Below are positions 35,175-48,100 of a stretch of 64,000 nucleotides of DNA, piece after piece. The stretch covers positions 5,946,019-6,010,018 of the forward strand of contig NC_084705.1 in the NCBI RefSeq assembly GCF_033807575.1, in the 5' to 3' direction. Each line of letters opens with the position of its first letter. Within the stretch, counting starts at the first letter, position 1. The notes beneath the pieces were generated by a model. The model saw only the letters and a list, made by a program, of their open reading frames with translations. It did not search any database and had not been told where the DNA came from. Made by a program: the position numbers and the translations under genes. This DNA is from Cydia pomonella (Eukaryota; Arthropoda; Insecta; Lepidoptera; Tortricidae).

Positions 35175-35533
35175 TTAATTTTCACCACACCAACTGGTAA
35201 AAGCCCTCTTGATTGTTTTAAAACTAATGAGAAAGTTGCATTTTATCCACATGTGGGGCAAAGTAATCAGATGCAAAGTTTGAGTTGTTTCCTTATGTTA
35301 GCTGGTAGAATATTTTTTTATTACATTCATTCGGGTTTGATTTTTTGGTATATATCATACTCGCGTTGGTGTGGTGGAAATTTGTATGTTTCACTCGGAG
35401 GCAAAGTTTGTTTAACCCTCGTTCCTTGAAACCATCGCAACGTTCAAGATTGCACTTTTAGAATCTTCGCTTGCTCGGGTATCAATATTAGCACGAGCGG
35501 TTAAATACAATCCTTGCCCCCTTGTAAAACAAA
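35175..35533. repeat. Interspersed repeat, family C copy 1
   Basis: This stretch (ttcaccacaccaactggtaa at the left, gggtatcaatattagcacga and ccccttgtaaaac at the right) recurs inverted at 57793-58229. Open frames over it are not supported as genes. Confidence 0.75.
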
Positions 35534-35721
35534 GCACTAACAACTCGTATAACAAAGCACTAACAATTTTCTCAAAAGTGCCTACTCGGCACGTAAATGC
35601 ACTTAACCTAAGTTTTTTTAACTTGTGTTTCAAAGTTCATATTAGATATTTCTTCTAGAAATTTTAACTTAAGTTTATATAAATATATACGTTGCATCAC
35701 AGATTGCAAACTGCTTTCATG

Positions 35722-35727
35722 TTTATT
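35722..35727 (-). terminator. Possible malic enzyme polyadenylation signal
   Basis: AATAAA on the minus strand about 310 bp after the stop is the nearest canonical signal I found. It would leave about 2.9 kb between the two convergent transcripts. Confidence 0.4.
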
Positions 35728-36037
35728 GTAGCTTGGGATGAGAAAGGCGTCCCATTGCACAAAATTTTATACATATCTTAAAGTCGCCGCAATTAACATT
35801 TACATAAATTTTACCATTGTGATATATACTTATTTGGAAAATATTTGACATAAGCGACTTTAAGGTGTACTGACGATAAATCACTAGTCACTAATTTACC
35901 TCCTAAATACGATCTTTATATTATACTTAGAACTTTCCGCGCAAAAGAATATATATTTACATAAACACAGTGAACCTTATGTGCTTAGTGAAATAGAAGG
36001 TTAGTTAGTGATTCGTGACCGCCGGGTTGGTGCGAGG

Positions 36038-36171
36038 CTAGACGACGTCGACGCGCGGCTCTGTGGGCCACGAGTACACGGGCGGCACGGCGTTGCCGTA
36101 CCGCACGTCGTACATCTGCGCGCGGATGAACGCCTCCGTGTCCACCGGCTGCGGCTGCACTGTCGCTTTGC
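36038..36171 (-). CDS. Men: Malic enzyme terminal exon
   Basis: After acceptor catgcacag the exon encodes KATVQPQPVDTEAFIRAQMY, then DVRYGNAVPPVYSWP and PRVDVV, with TAG at 36038-36040. The FIRAQMY and YSWP motifs match the end of the family. Confidence 0.92.
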
Positions 36172-39100
36172 CTGTGCATGATAAAAATATTTAAAAAAAT
36201 ATCTCTGGAAAAGGAGGGGAAAGGCCGAAGGGGACGTGGATTAAAGCAGTTTCTGGCAACTCATATACATGCAAAGTGGAAGGAATAAACAAAGATGGCA
36301 GAATAGTAGGGACAGTCAGATGGGAACAAAAATTCATTCTCTTTGAATGGGATTACTAATTTCGAAAGGAAAAGAGAATGAAGTAGAGCCTGTAGTGCAA
36401 TTAGAAGCGCAAAATAAATATAAGTATTGAATGGAACATATCTAGAAATCACCGTTAGATACGTTGGTAAAATACTGATTGAAAGTACTCTTAAATAAAT
36501 AGGACATTCCTCATGATATTTACATCTTCGTACCTGCGTAGTGAATCAGATGGGTTAATAAACGAGATAAATCTATTTCCATCTTTTTTCCGAGATTTGG
36601 CAACTATTTCGGAACTTATTTATAAAGATGAGGAATGCCAATAATATTCATCGAAATCTGGATATAGAAAAACTGCAGACAAATTCATTACAAATCACAG
36701 GTATGTTTTCTTTGGCCATTTATAATTGACATTTTGGCACGGATTTGCACCACGACAGATGTGTCCTCAAAACATAATTCGTCATGACGCCCGAAAATAG
36801 ATGTGACGTTGACCCTCCGCCGAGGCGAGGTGGAATTAGAACAGGTGACTAGTACCATTATTGTAAAAAATAAGTCTAGAAAGTACTTAAGACGCTAGAA
36901 CTAGGAGGTAAATATTAAAAAAACTTAACATGTGAAGTAATAACTTTAGCTTAAGTAATCTAGTCTAGTTTACAACTGCGTCGCAAGTCTAGTGGCGTCC
37001 TCATTAAGGTAATTGTGTTTTTTAATAAACCTATTAATTTATGTATAAATCAGTATAATAATATTGTTATCCTGCTGATTCCTCAACTTTTGGTCTTTGT
37101 CACGTAGTTTTATATTGCTTATTTTGTGCTTTATCAACTAAACGGCAAATGGGTCACATTTTTCCGTTTAGGTGATAAAGTCAAAAGTAATATAAAACTA
37201 TGTCAATATAAAACTATATCAGTATCATATAGATCAAAAACTTAGGAATTATACACAAATTAATTGTTTTCTTAGAATACACGATTCCCCTAATGAGGGC
37301 GGGCTTAAGGCTTAGTGATTTTTATTTTTATTATCTACAGATACAGGCCAATCAAAAATGATCCAAAAAAGCGTCTTGAGTAATTAATTCTCAGCAAACT
37401 GGAAATCGTTTCAATATCTCATACATTTTTTCCAAATAAGATCTATTTACAATAATTGGGATCCGTTCGGCAACTTATGGAATCGTAAGTTGGTAAACTC
37501 AATACCTAACTAGATTTAGACGAAGCTAACACTGCAACGTATTTGATAGCACAGACTGGGGAAGTGTTATTTTAAGTGACAAATTTCATAGATATTTGCC
37601 GTTTGTGATAAGATTTTCACGCTTTATATTATCAAACCCGCTGCAGAGTTAGCTTGTTCTAGCTCTTAAGTGTTTGGTGCTCTTGCACCTCTTCCGGTCC
37701 AGCAGGTCTTTATAGAATGTTATGTTATGTTGTGTTTTTATAAATAATTTGAAGAGTCTTTTCAAAAGGGTTTATTTCTATATGAAAGCCCTTTTTAAAA
37801 TACTCCTCATATATAGTAGGACTCACCAGTCTTGTAGGCATGCTCAACGATCTTTTTAGCGATCTTGATGGAGCATTCTTGAATGTTCTGTAGCGGCGGG
37901 TACAGCCCGCCGTGCGCCAGGTCCTCGTCCGACACGATCTCCGCCAGGGACTGCAACATATTTGCTGTTACGACACAGTACACTCAAAGTACACCTTTCG
38001 GGGATGTCAGTAGGTAAGTACTTGTCTAGCCAATTGTGTGACTAAGAAGGCACACAATATCACGCATGATTGACACATGGTTAATTATTTTACCTTTAAC
38101 ACCAATAATGCGTTATTAGTGCCCGGGAAACGAGAAAAGTAAAACGTTGTACCCCAGGTAACCTTTGGATCATATTTTCCTCTTCATTAGGTAACCAAAC
38201 ACCAAACCAAAAAGGCCTAAAAAATTCTGTTCGGTATCGGTACCTTAAGAATTCAAAGACTTGGGATTATTTTCCCCAGTTACCAAAGACTAAGAAATGG
38301 AAGTAAAGGAATAGGTATGTGTGACAGGGTAAGAGGTACCTCGGCCGCCAGCAGCATGAAGTCCTCGCTGATGTCGATGAGGCCGGCGCAGATGATGCCG
38401 AGCGCGAGGCCGGGGAAGATGTAGGAGTTGTTGCCCTGCCCGGGCCGCAGCGCGCGCCCGTCCTTGGCGCGGTACTCGGGGAACGGCGAGCCCGACGCGA
38501 AGATCGCGCGGTCCTGGGTATTACAATTGGGTACTTGACACGTGTTAAATATATATTATATCAAAATTTAGTTAAATGGATAGAAAATGAGCCATCCATT
38601 ATAAAAAGTGGTATTTAAAAAAATATATTAAGATTATAAAAAAACACAAGGCTCCAAAGTCTTAAAAAAAGTTTTTTTTTTGTCTTTCAAAAATAGAAAA
38701 AAAATGGTACCATTCAATTCCTTACATTTTATTGAAAAATAAATTGTATGACAACTAATATACACATAAACGCAATATTTCAGGGTCAAAATGGCAATTT
38801 CCTTGATCTTCCATACATTTAGGTTAGACTTATATAATGTGACGTCACATCACATTATCATTTTGTTAGAGGCGTTTCAATCGTCGAGTGCGAGCCTCAG
38901 ACTTTAACTCTCATTTCTAATCTTTGTGTTGCTTAAATGCCATGAGTCCCATATAGACATTTGATCCTCAGGAAAATCAAGATCGTTTGACATTATTTAC
39001 AATTACTTTTAATCAAAGTTTTAATAATTTCATTTCAGAGTTCAGTTAATTGTGCCTCGTTTACTTTATTGAAGAGTCCAGAATGATGTAACTTGCAGAT

Positions 39101-42100
39101 TATTTAGTGAAATAAGCCGAAAACGGAGATAAATATATATCAAATACTTGAAATGGCAACCTTTCTCGGCACAGTGCGAGACTAAGTATAACGATCAATA
39201 TTCCTATATCAGTTGTTATAGGTACTGAACTTCGCAGAAATGAGTACATATTGTTGATCCTTTAACAATATGTACTCATTTCTCGCATGAAAGCAAGGTG
39301 GGTCAAAGATTAGTTAGGAAAGTACTTGACTTAGGTTTCGGCATTAAACCTTCTGGTGTAACTGCGAAGATGATCGGCTTGTCGTAGAGTTTGATGCGAT
39401 GAGAACACAGACACAAATCCAACGTGAACAATAAACTTACGCCAGTGTTGGAGTAAGCGGCTTCGGCAGTGCACTCGGCCTTGCTGGTGGGGTTGGACAG
39501 CGCGAAGATGACCGGCTTGTCGTTGAACTCGCCCATGCGCTGGAGGATGGCCGGCGTGAACGCTCCGCCAATCGCAGCCGCACCTGTAAGCACCATACAT
39601 TACAATAAGGAATACTTAACATTTTAAAATACCTATGACTAATAAAATTTTCCAAATCACCTAAATGTGAAGATAATTCCTGAACTGTGCACATGCACAA
39701 GTACGTGAAAGGCAAATCATACTATTCATCAAGGCATTTAGTATTTTTAGTAATGGTCCTGAACTTCTTTTGAGACGGTGATGTGAATTCGACTCCGAGT
39801 TGGTTATTGACGATGAGCTCCTTGACCATCCAGATCAAAATTAAGCCTTGTTGTACTGAAAATGACTGAATTAATCTTACCGATAAGCACTGTAGGCTTG
39901 GCAGTTTCAACGACTTCGGCAAGTGTCTTGATGGTTGGACGATTTTGTGCGAACTTCTCCTTGTGATGGTTCAGGCCACCTTCGGGCCGGTTCTTGACGA
40001 TGAGGCCCTTGGAGTCCACCATCCAGATGCGCGCGCGCGCATCCGCGTCGCTCGTGCCCTCCGCCTTCATCGCCATCACGCATAGCTCCGCGATGCCGAG
40101 AGCAGCCTGGAAAACCATTACAAAAATTGTTTAAACTAAAGTTCCTTCCGCGTTCCAATTTATAAAGATAAACAAAAATATCGCCGTGACAGCTAGGTTT
40201 AGGGCCTGGAAGATTGGACCATAATTGTTTCACGGTCAAATCGCCTCATTCTAAAGGACTTGTCAGTCATTTGAGTTCAACAAAAGAAAAGACAAAACCC
40301 TAAATTGGGGTCAAAGTGCATACCGAAGGCAATTTTTTTGTTTAGTAGAGTAAATTATGGGAACTGGAGGCATTCTCACGAATACGTAAAAATATATATG
40401 AATCTATGACGCTCACCTCGCCGGCGCCCTGGAAGACAATGGTGTTCGCCGACAGCTTGGTGCCGGTGAGCCTTAAGCTGGCCAGCAGCCCGGCCACCGC
40501 CACCGCCGCGGTGCCTTGAATGTCGTCGTTGAAAGTGCAGAACCTGACGAAATTCATCAATAGCTTTATTTTATTGCAGCCCAAAGTACCAAGATGTCGT
40601 TTGTGATGTCACTACATTTAACGTGTACATGTCATCAATTACCATTTTATTTATTAACAAACCTTGACTATACATATATTCAACGAAGTATTAACATTAG
40701 TTTACCATTGCATTGTGTAAAAAGCCATATGGAAATGAACGCTTAGTATCGGGAGCCCGAATGAAACCAAAACAAATGTATGCTGGAGCGTATACAAAGT
40801 AAGTTCGTGAGGTTTTTAAATATAGGGACCGTGCGCGTTGGAGGGTCTGCCATCTTGTGGCCTGAATCGGAACCATACACATGTACATTTACACGTCACT
40901 TGTTTTCTTGTGCATAGTAGGTTCTGCCATCTTTTGGACTACATCGGAACAATAAACATCACATTTACGCCTCGCGCCAAAAATCTGACGGCTCCCGTGC
41001 TGCCTCCTACAGTTTATGCACGCTCCCTATATCTAAAATATTATGGTGTTTACCCGTTTTATCCCCTTATGTACCCAAGTTTGTTTGTGTTAGGTATGGT
41101 AGTTGAAGGTTAGGCGGGAGCTTGTTCTAGCGTCCTATATATTCAAACCGGACCGGGCCGCGCGCGCCGGCCGCTTGCACGAAGCGCCTTGGACGAGACC
41201 CACACGCACGCTTAATCAACTTGCTACCCTTATGATGTGTTCCATTGTTCTGAGAATGACTTCATTAAAGTCACTCTGTTTGTATTATGTTATGCTTCTT
41301 AGAAATAATTTTATTTTATATGATAAAAATTACAATGCTCAAGTGGAGTATATACTTGACACAAATCAAAGATTCTTACAGACAAAGATTCATACAACAC
41401 TTTAAATACTAATTTTCTATGCAATAACACGTCCTCATATACATATTTTTTTAGTTTGTCTATAAAACCGTTCCATTTAACCTATAAAAGGGTAGGTACG
41501 TAAGTTCGCTTTTGGTTAACATGATTTTAGTGGCATGCCAAAATGAAGTACTAATCAAAACTAAAGTCGCTCGCCACCGTACTTCTCAAGCAATCAAGCT
41601 TTTACGTTGGGAAAGTACGAATTAGATCGATCAAATTGGCCCAAAGCGACGCACTACTTCGAACCTGAAACCAAACAATGCAAACTTAGACACTTACTTT
41701 CCCCGGTACTTCTCGAGCAGCCTGAAAGCGTTAGCATTAGCGAAGTCCTCGAACTGGATGAGGCAGTTCTGTCCGAAGCGGCGCACCACCGCGCACATGA
41801 ACTCGTCGATGAACTCGTCGTAGGTGGCGCCTCGGACGCGCTTGTGTCGCAGCCCGATGTACAGCGGGTCGTCCAGGAGCGACTGGGTGTTAGTGCCCAC
41901 GTCTGGAAACATATTTCATTATTTGATGTTGTTAAACTTTAGCCTGTGCTTAGCTGCAGTCTGATACTTGTATACTTTGGGGTTTTTCTTGCCTAATTTA
42001 TTGGCCCAGGAAGGAATATGGTTAGTGGCGCATTATGTTTCAGCAAACTGTAGGCACGTGTATGGGGTTTGGGTATGTTGGTTTACAAAAGGCGCACTCG

Positions 42101-45100
42101 ATGCCGCGCGCCCTATTATGTCACGATTAAACTCCCTGGGGCGTGCCAATGACTCGGTCGACATTCAAATAGCCGATCTGCGTCTGGTAATGGCTGAATG
42201 AAACCGAAAACATGTTTACTTTGACACGGATAATCGGAGTATAATTAGTAATGCCTGCTGATTAATCACGGCCTTTAAATCTCGAGCCGTAAATTACCCG
42301 TGACCAATGTTTTCGTTTTCAAATGCAAATAATTAAATATTTGCCTAGAACGATTTACATAGATATGTCTACATAATATACTGAAGGCATTTATAAGCAA
42401 GTAATAAATTTTCACGTGATCATGAATATATCATTTTATAGATATATATTAAATTTATTAAATATCATAAAGTGGCGCCATCTAATAGATCCATGGCCAA
42501 AAGTACGGCGGCATCGTTTCGAGCGATTGCGCCACAACCTTTAGCCGATGCCCGGTAAGATGGCGCCACTTTTTGATATTTAACAAATTTAACATAATTA
42601 TATCAGTCAAAGAATAAGGATCAAAGTCAAATGGCGTTCTAAAATTTATAATCATGTGTCGAAACGAAAGATGGCAGTAAATTTACTATGGCTACAAAAT
42701 TTTCTTTGACAATCTACCTCTATTTCAAATTCTCTTTGATAGTACTGACCTAGCGTGATGGGCAGGCACTGGTGCGGCTTGATGCCGGCCAGCGCGGTGT
42801 AGAGCGACAGCTTGCCGACGGGGATGCCCATGCCGCACGCGCCCAGGTCGCCCAGGCCCAGGATGCGCTCGCCGTCCGTCACCACGATCGCGCGGACGTC
42901 CGTTTCAGGCCTAAAACACAAAGTACCAATGTTTTATATACACGCACTCTTTCACTATTCGTGAGTCCACCTACTTTTATATTTAGCAGTTATAAGAACA
43001 GCGTCACAACAAAGGTTCTACATAATAGGTACCTATATATTAGAGTAGGAAAAATATCAGTTACACCACGAGTAGAAATAAAATCACGAAGAATTTATGT
43101 AGGTATCCAGTGCCAGTTAACAGGCCTATTAAGAATAAATGGGATTTCTTAAAGACGTATTTTCTTTCAAATTAGAATTATTTAATGGGCCAGAAAAATC
43201 CGAAGTAACAATAGACAATTTAACAAAATGTTATTCAGGCAAAATGTTGAAGTAAATACGATTTCCTTCTGACCTCACTGATAGATTTTTCCTTGGTTCT
43301 AAGAGATTCATGATTGCAACGGTTTAAAACAAAACAGGAGTTCGATTCTAGTTTAGCAATTTGATATGGTTTTGACACGACTTCGATGATCGTCTTGGCG
43401 ACTGGCGCACATCTCACGCACGGCTTTCACTTCATTCCGTTTCACATGCACCAATAAGCGTGAGCGATATCGAAGGTCGAAATAAGAAGAAAACCGTCAC
43501 AAGTTATTAAATCAGGATCTGGCATCCCATGCTCGAAATTCCATTATTTAATTAAACAAAATAATGTAATTTCCCGTCTCGCAACATTAAGCTTCATTAT
43601 CTGTGGATATCACTCACTAATTCCATCATGGCTCCGCCATAAAAAACAGAATCGACAGTAAAATTCAATATGATTTTCGAACATGCTCAACCTGTCAATA
43701 AACTAGGTAAGTAATTTAAAGTAACAATATTATACTTATATATTGAGCACAGTACTAGTAATAACAACACAACCACACAACACTGACCAATGCTGGAGGA
43801 TATCATACATCTTATCATACTTTAGACGTGTTCATCAAGGATGGTGAGGTGATGAATAGCCCGCGCGAGCAACGGTAGAGAATTCCGTCCTTCTGGCAGG
43901 CCAGCCCACCGTAGCCGTGCACAGAATAGGCACCAATCAATAAGTAACACTCACCAGTTCTTGAAGATGTCGTAGACTTGTCCCTTGCCGTGGGTGGTGA
44001 TGATCAGCCTGCACAGCGGCGGCAGATTAGGCCGTATTTCTGGCAGGCTAGCGCTACCGTAAGGTGTAGGTACAATACAGGCACCAAAACAATAAGTGAC
44101 CTCAGCAGTTCTTGAGGATGTAAACATGTTCCGTAACGTGGTGATGAAGAGACCGCATGGACGGCGATAGATGAGCCTGTACTTCTGGCAGGCTAGGCCC
44201 ACCGTGAGGTGTACAATACGGGAATCAAAACGACAAGTAACACTCACCAATTTTTAAGGATATCGTAGACATGTCCCTTGTCGTGGATGGTGATGAACAG
44301 CCCACGCGGGCGACGGTAGATGAGCCCGTACTTCTGGCAGGCTAGCCCCACGGTGGGCGTGTATACTATGGGCATCATCTCCGCCACATTCTCGCCGATA
44401 AAGCGGTAGAACAGATGCTCGTTGCGGTCCTGCAGAAAACCCATTATCAGTAAGGTTCATTTTACTTATCACTGCAGCATAAGTATACGATAAACGTCCT
44501 ACATAAATAGATACACACTTAAATAATTTTTCTGAGAGTTTTGTATGTATAGATAAAATTAGGATTTTTTTATATTAATTAGGTACCATACTTTTCCTGG
44601 GTGCGCAGACAAGATGCCAATCGTTCACGCTCCGTAGCGTTGCGTAAGTATATCTCTCTATCTTGGTGCGACTCGTCCATATTAGTGCGACAGAGACCGC
44701 TTTCGCTACGGAGCCTTAACGATTGGCATCTTATTGTCTACGCACCCAGATAGTCTGTCGCTATGCTCAACTCTGTAAGTCACACGTCATATTTCGACTA
44801 ACTTTCTGACTAGTAAAGATACATCAATATAGGTCCATCCATATTTATTCTAAATGACCATATTAGCTTCAAATGTTATAAAAACACATCCTGTTTAAGG
44901 TTCTAATTTTCCATTCATGTCAAATTAGGTTAAAGGGCGCTTAGATTGGCGCCAGTTAATGCCCTTGACTTTCGAGAACATAAAATAAACACAATTTTTC
45001 ATAGTCATCTTGTTCCGGAGCTTGTAATAAAATGACTACTCATCAGTTACTCACCAAGAGTCCCATGAGGTAGATATACTTGTTCAAGGGCTCTTCATAG

Positions 45101-48100
45101 CGGTCGATGGAGAGCTTGCAGAGCTGCACCTGTTCCTCCTGACTCTTTACACGTGCTGGCAACAGCCCGTGGATGCCCAGCATCTGGCGCTCCTCGATCG
45201 TGAACGCCAAGCCCTGTTGAATAAAACATTTTACGTATTCAAAATGTGAAACTTGTACTTAAGGTAGACGATCAAGACTGGAGAACTACTTTGAATTCTT
45301 ATCTAATAATGTGTCTCTCGAGTTCGTATGGGCATATTTTACGAGTAAGTTATTGATGTAATGTAACTCAACAGGGTTATTCAAATTTAACAAGAATGCC
45401 GTCGGTACGAAATTTTCAAATGTTGATTCGCGAGATGCAGAGCTATAAATAGAATACGAATGAAATTTCTGGTATTCTACAATGGACACGTTCGCGTCCG
45501 GGTTTCTGATGGATGCTAGAATACTTTAATCCAATAATAACCTATATATAGGTTACCTATATGGCTATATACTTACTTAATATACTTATCCATTCAACTA
45601 TTAAAGAAGAGATGGGTTACAAAATCAGATAGATGGATCGATATAATTACTTATGTAACTTTATGTTTAACAATTTTAGCATTTTTAGCCGATTCTTTGA
45701 TTTGTGAACTGAATATCTAATTGTTTTACGGTTTCAATCACGTATTTTAGTCACTATCACAGTCACGACAATTTAAAATTAAAGAATTGTTATGCAGGTT
45801 CTTTCATTGTGACTAAATACCTATCTGGGACACCGAGCTTTGCTCGGAAAGCATATACACACATAAAAATGTGCTTTTTCCCATAGATGAGACCTAGCTG
45901 ATCGATTTTTCGCCCCCAAAAACCCCCATATAGCAAAAATCATCGAAATCGTTAGAGCCGTTTCAGAGATCCTCAAAATATATAATACCTATATAGAATG
46001 GCGCATTATAAGATGGATGAGGTGTTCTATTGGCTCAAACCCACATTGGTGGATTCTGTAATTATACTTTCAGTTATATATTTACCTATCAAGCGCCTTT
46101 GCTGAAGACCTTGTTCGACGAAAACAATGTCGCTTAAGTGGACGTTCGGAAACAAAAGACAAAGCGGTCGATTGTTAGCAAACAACATGGGTATCGAATA
46201 TATCTACATTCTAAAAAAGTCATAAGTCCTAATTTCCCGGTGGAATCCTACATTTTCCTCAGATCATTTAATTTCCATGCCATTTTTCGACGCCATCTTA
46301 GAACGCAGCACCAGTTACTATAGTGAGTTATGCATTTCCTTGTCAGAATCTGTCAATTATTCACAAGATCGCACATTTAGAGGTCTAATCGTTCGTTTTA
46401 TTGTTTAGCATCCAGCAATTAGTAATTTAGACAAAAGTATCGCAAAAGTACAATTGAATATTACATCTCTATAATGTGGGTACTAAGTACCTACATATCT
46501 ACGATGACTTCCTAAATTATAGGAAGGGTAACACATATGATTGCCTACGCAAAGACCTAGGAAGTTACAGAAGGCGAGAATATTAGAATTGTACGTGAAT
46601 TAACTGGCCACTTCCTTATTACAACTGCAGATCTACATTCCGACTATTGCAAGCAGTCAGTTTTGCATGAGCAGGAAGTTCCTTGTAGGCCCACAATTAC
46701 TTTAAATCTGCTAAATTTCATAATACATGAAAATACATAAGACAAACTTTTTGCCTAAAAATACTCTGCATCTGTAAACTATTGGCTAAATATGTTACTG
46801 AGGTAGCAATAAGCTACGTTAAATAAATTCGTATGATTTATAAACATGAATTCTTTATTTTTGCTCAATTAAATTACAAGTACCCACGGTAACAGTCGAA
46901 TCATTATAGTGTTAACTACCTACTTATGTATTGTGTGCTAACACTGAAATAATGTGCATCGAAGAAACCTTTGTACGGTAACCGGCGGCCTGCATACCTC
47001 ATCAATAAATATGTAGTGTAGGTACTTCTAGTATCATCCATATTCCATTTGTAATGAACGAACGAGCCCATGTTATCACTTATATTAGGTACCATAATTG
47101 TGACATGAAACTCTGGCCTACCTCCTTGTTAACTTTTCAAAACTCATCGTAAATATTTTATTTTAAAAAAATCCAAGTTTTGCATAGGTACGTTAGATAA
47201 CATTTATCTGTTTCTACAATTAACTAATATGTAATTTGATCATCAGTTATCTCTATAGCGAAAAACTCGTGACCTGGCCGTTAAACACTATTAGCTCTCA
47301 TGTCCCGCGTAAGAAGGTTATCTCTACAGAACGTCTAGGTCTTTATATAGGTATAAGTCTCCAATCACGCGTGGAAAACAAAGTTGAGACAATGTTGACA
47401 ATGACAAGTGGATGAAGAAAAATGAGTCTGGTACGGCGTGTATAAATGACCCCGGAAACGAGTTCGCACCGTTTGATAACAGTCAGCTGTGCGGTGAAGG
47501 TGACCGCTGTCGACCTTCAGCACTCTTGCTTTAACCCGCACATTTAATTATGTCGCCTGCACAGTGCTTAAACCAAAGAAATAGAGTCCGTTTTTGTTAT
47601 AACCGCGTTCAAGAGTTAATTTGTTTGGATAATGTGTGAATAAAATCACGTCAATTCCCACTATCGCCTGTTCGCGTGTCACGGCGGGACTTTGACCGGT
47701 CATCATAAAAATGTATGTCTGTCGTACGCGGCGATGGAATTGATAAATCGATATAATACCTGCTTGTACATTTTAGTTGATAATACTTAACCTGTACAAA
47801 TCCAACTGCAGGTTGCACCTACTTAAGAACTGTTAGATTTAATTTCAATTCGAAATTGTCCAAATGGCCCAAAAAGTATCCCTAAATCCGGCCATCATAA
47901 ACATCGTACCAACAAATTAATATACCCACCTCTCTACGCGTAAAGTACAATAATAAATTAAACTAGATATTGGTTGAAGAGTAAAACAAAACAGAGTATT
48001 ATACTTAACGAAAGCAATTTTAAATATTTCACTTCATTTTACAGACCTCAAAGCGAAAATCGCTATGATTCAATAATGACGCAATTTCATTTCGATCAAA

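Larger units (their letters stand above)
32645..36037. other. Region between the convergent Doa and Men genes
   Basis: Both 3' UTRs and about 3 kb of AT-rich sequence, with the family C repeat at 35175. No gene is supported. Confidence 0.6.

Noticed and set aside
35073..35429. A 118-residue plus-strand frame in the intergenic region.
   Set aside because: It overlaps an interspersed repeat that recurs at 57793-58229 with a broken frame.
47430..47500. A TATAAAT with a CAGTC about 40 bp later, suggesting a promoter inside the malic enzyme intron.
   Set aside because: The spacing is too long for a standard core promoter and no plus-strand gene follows.
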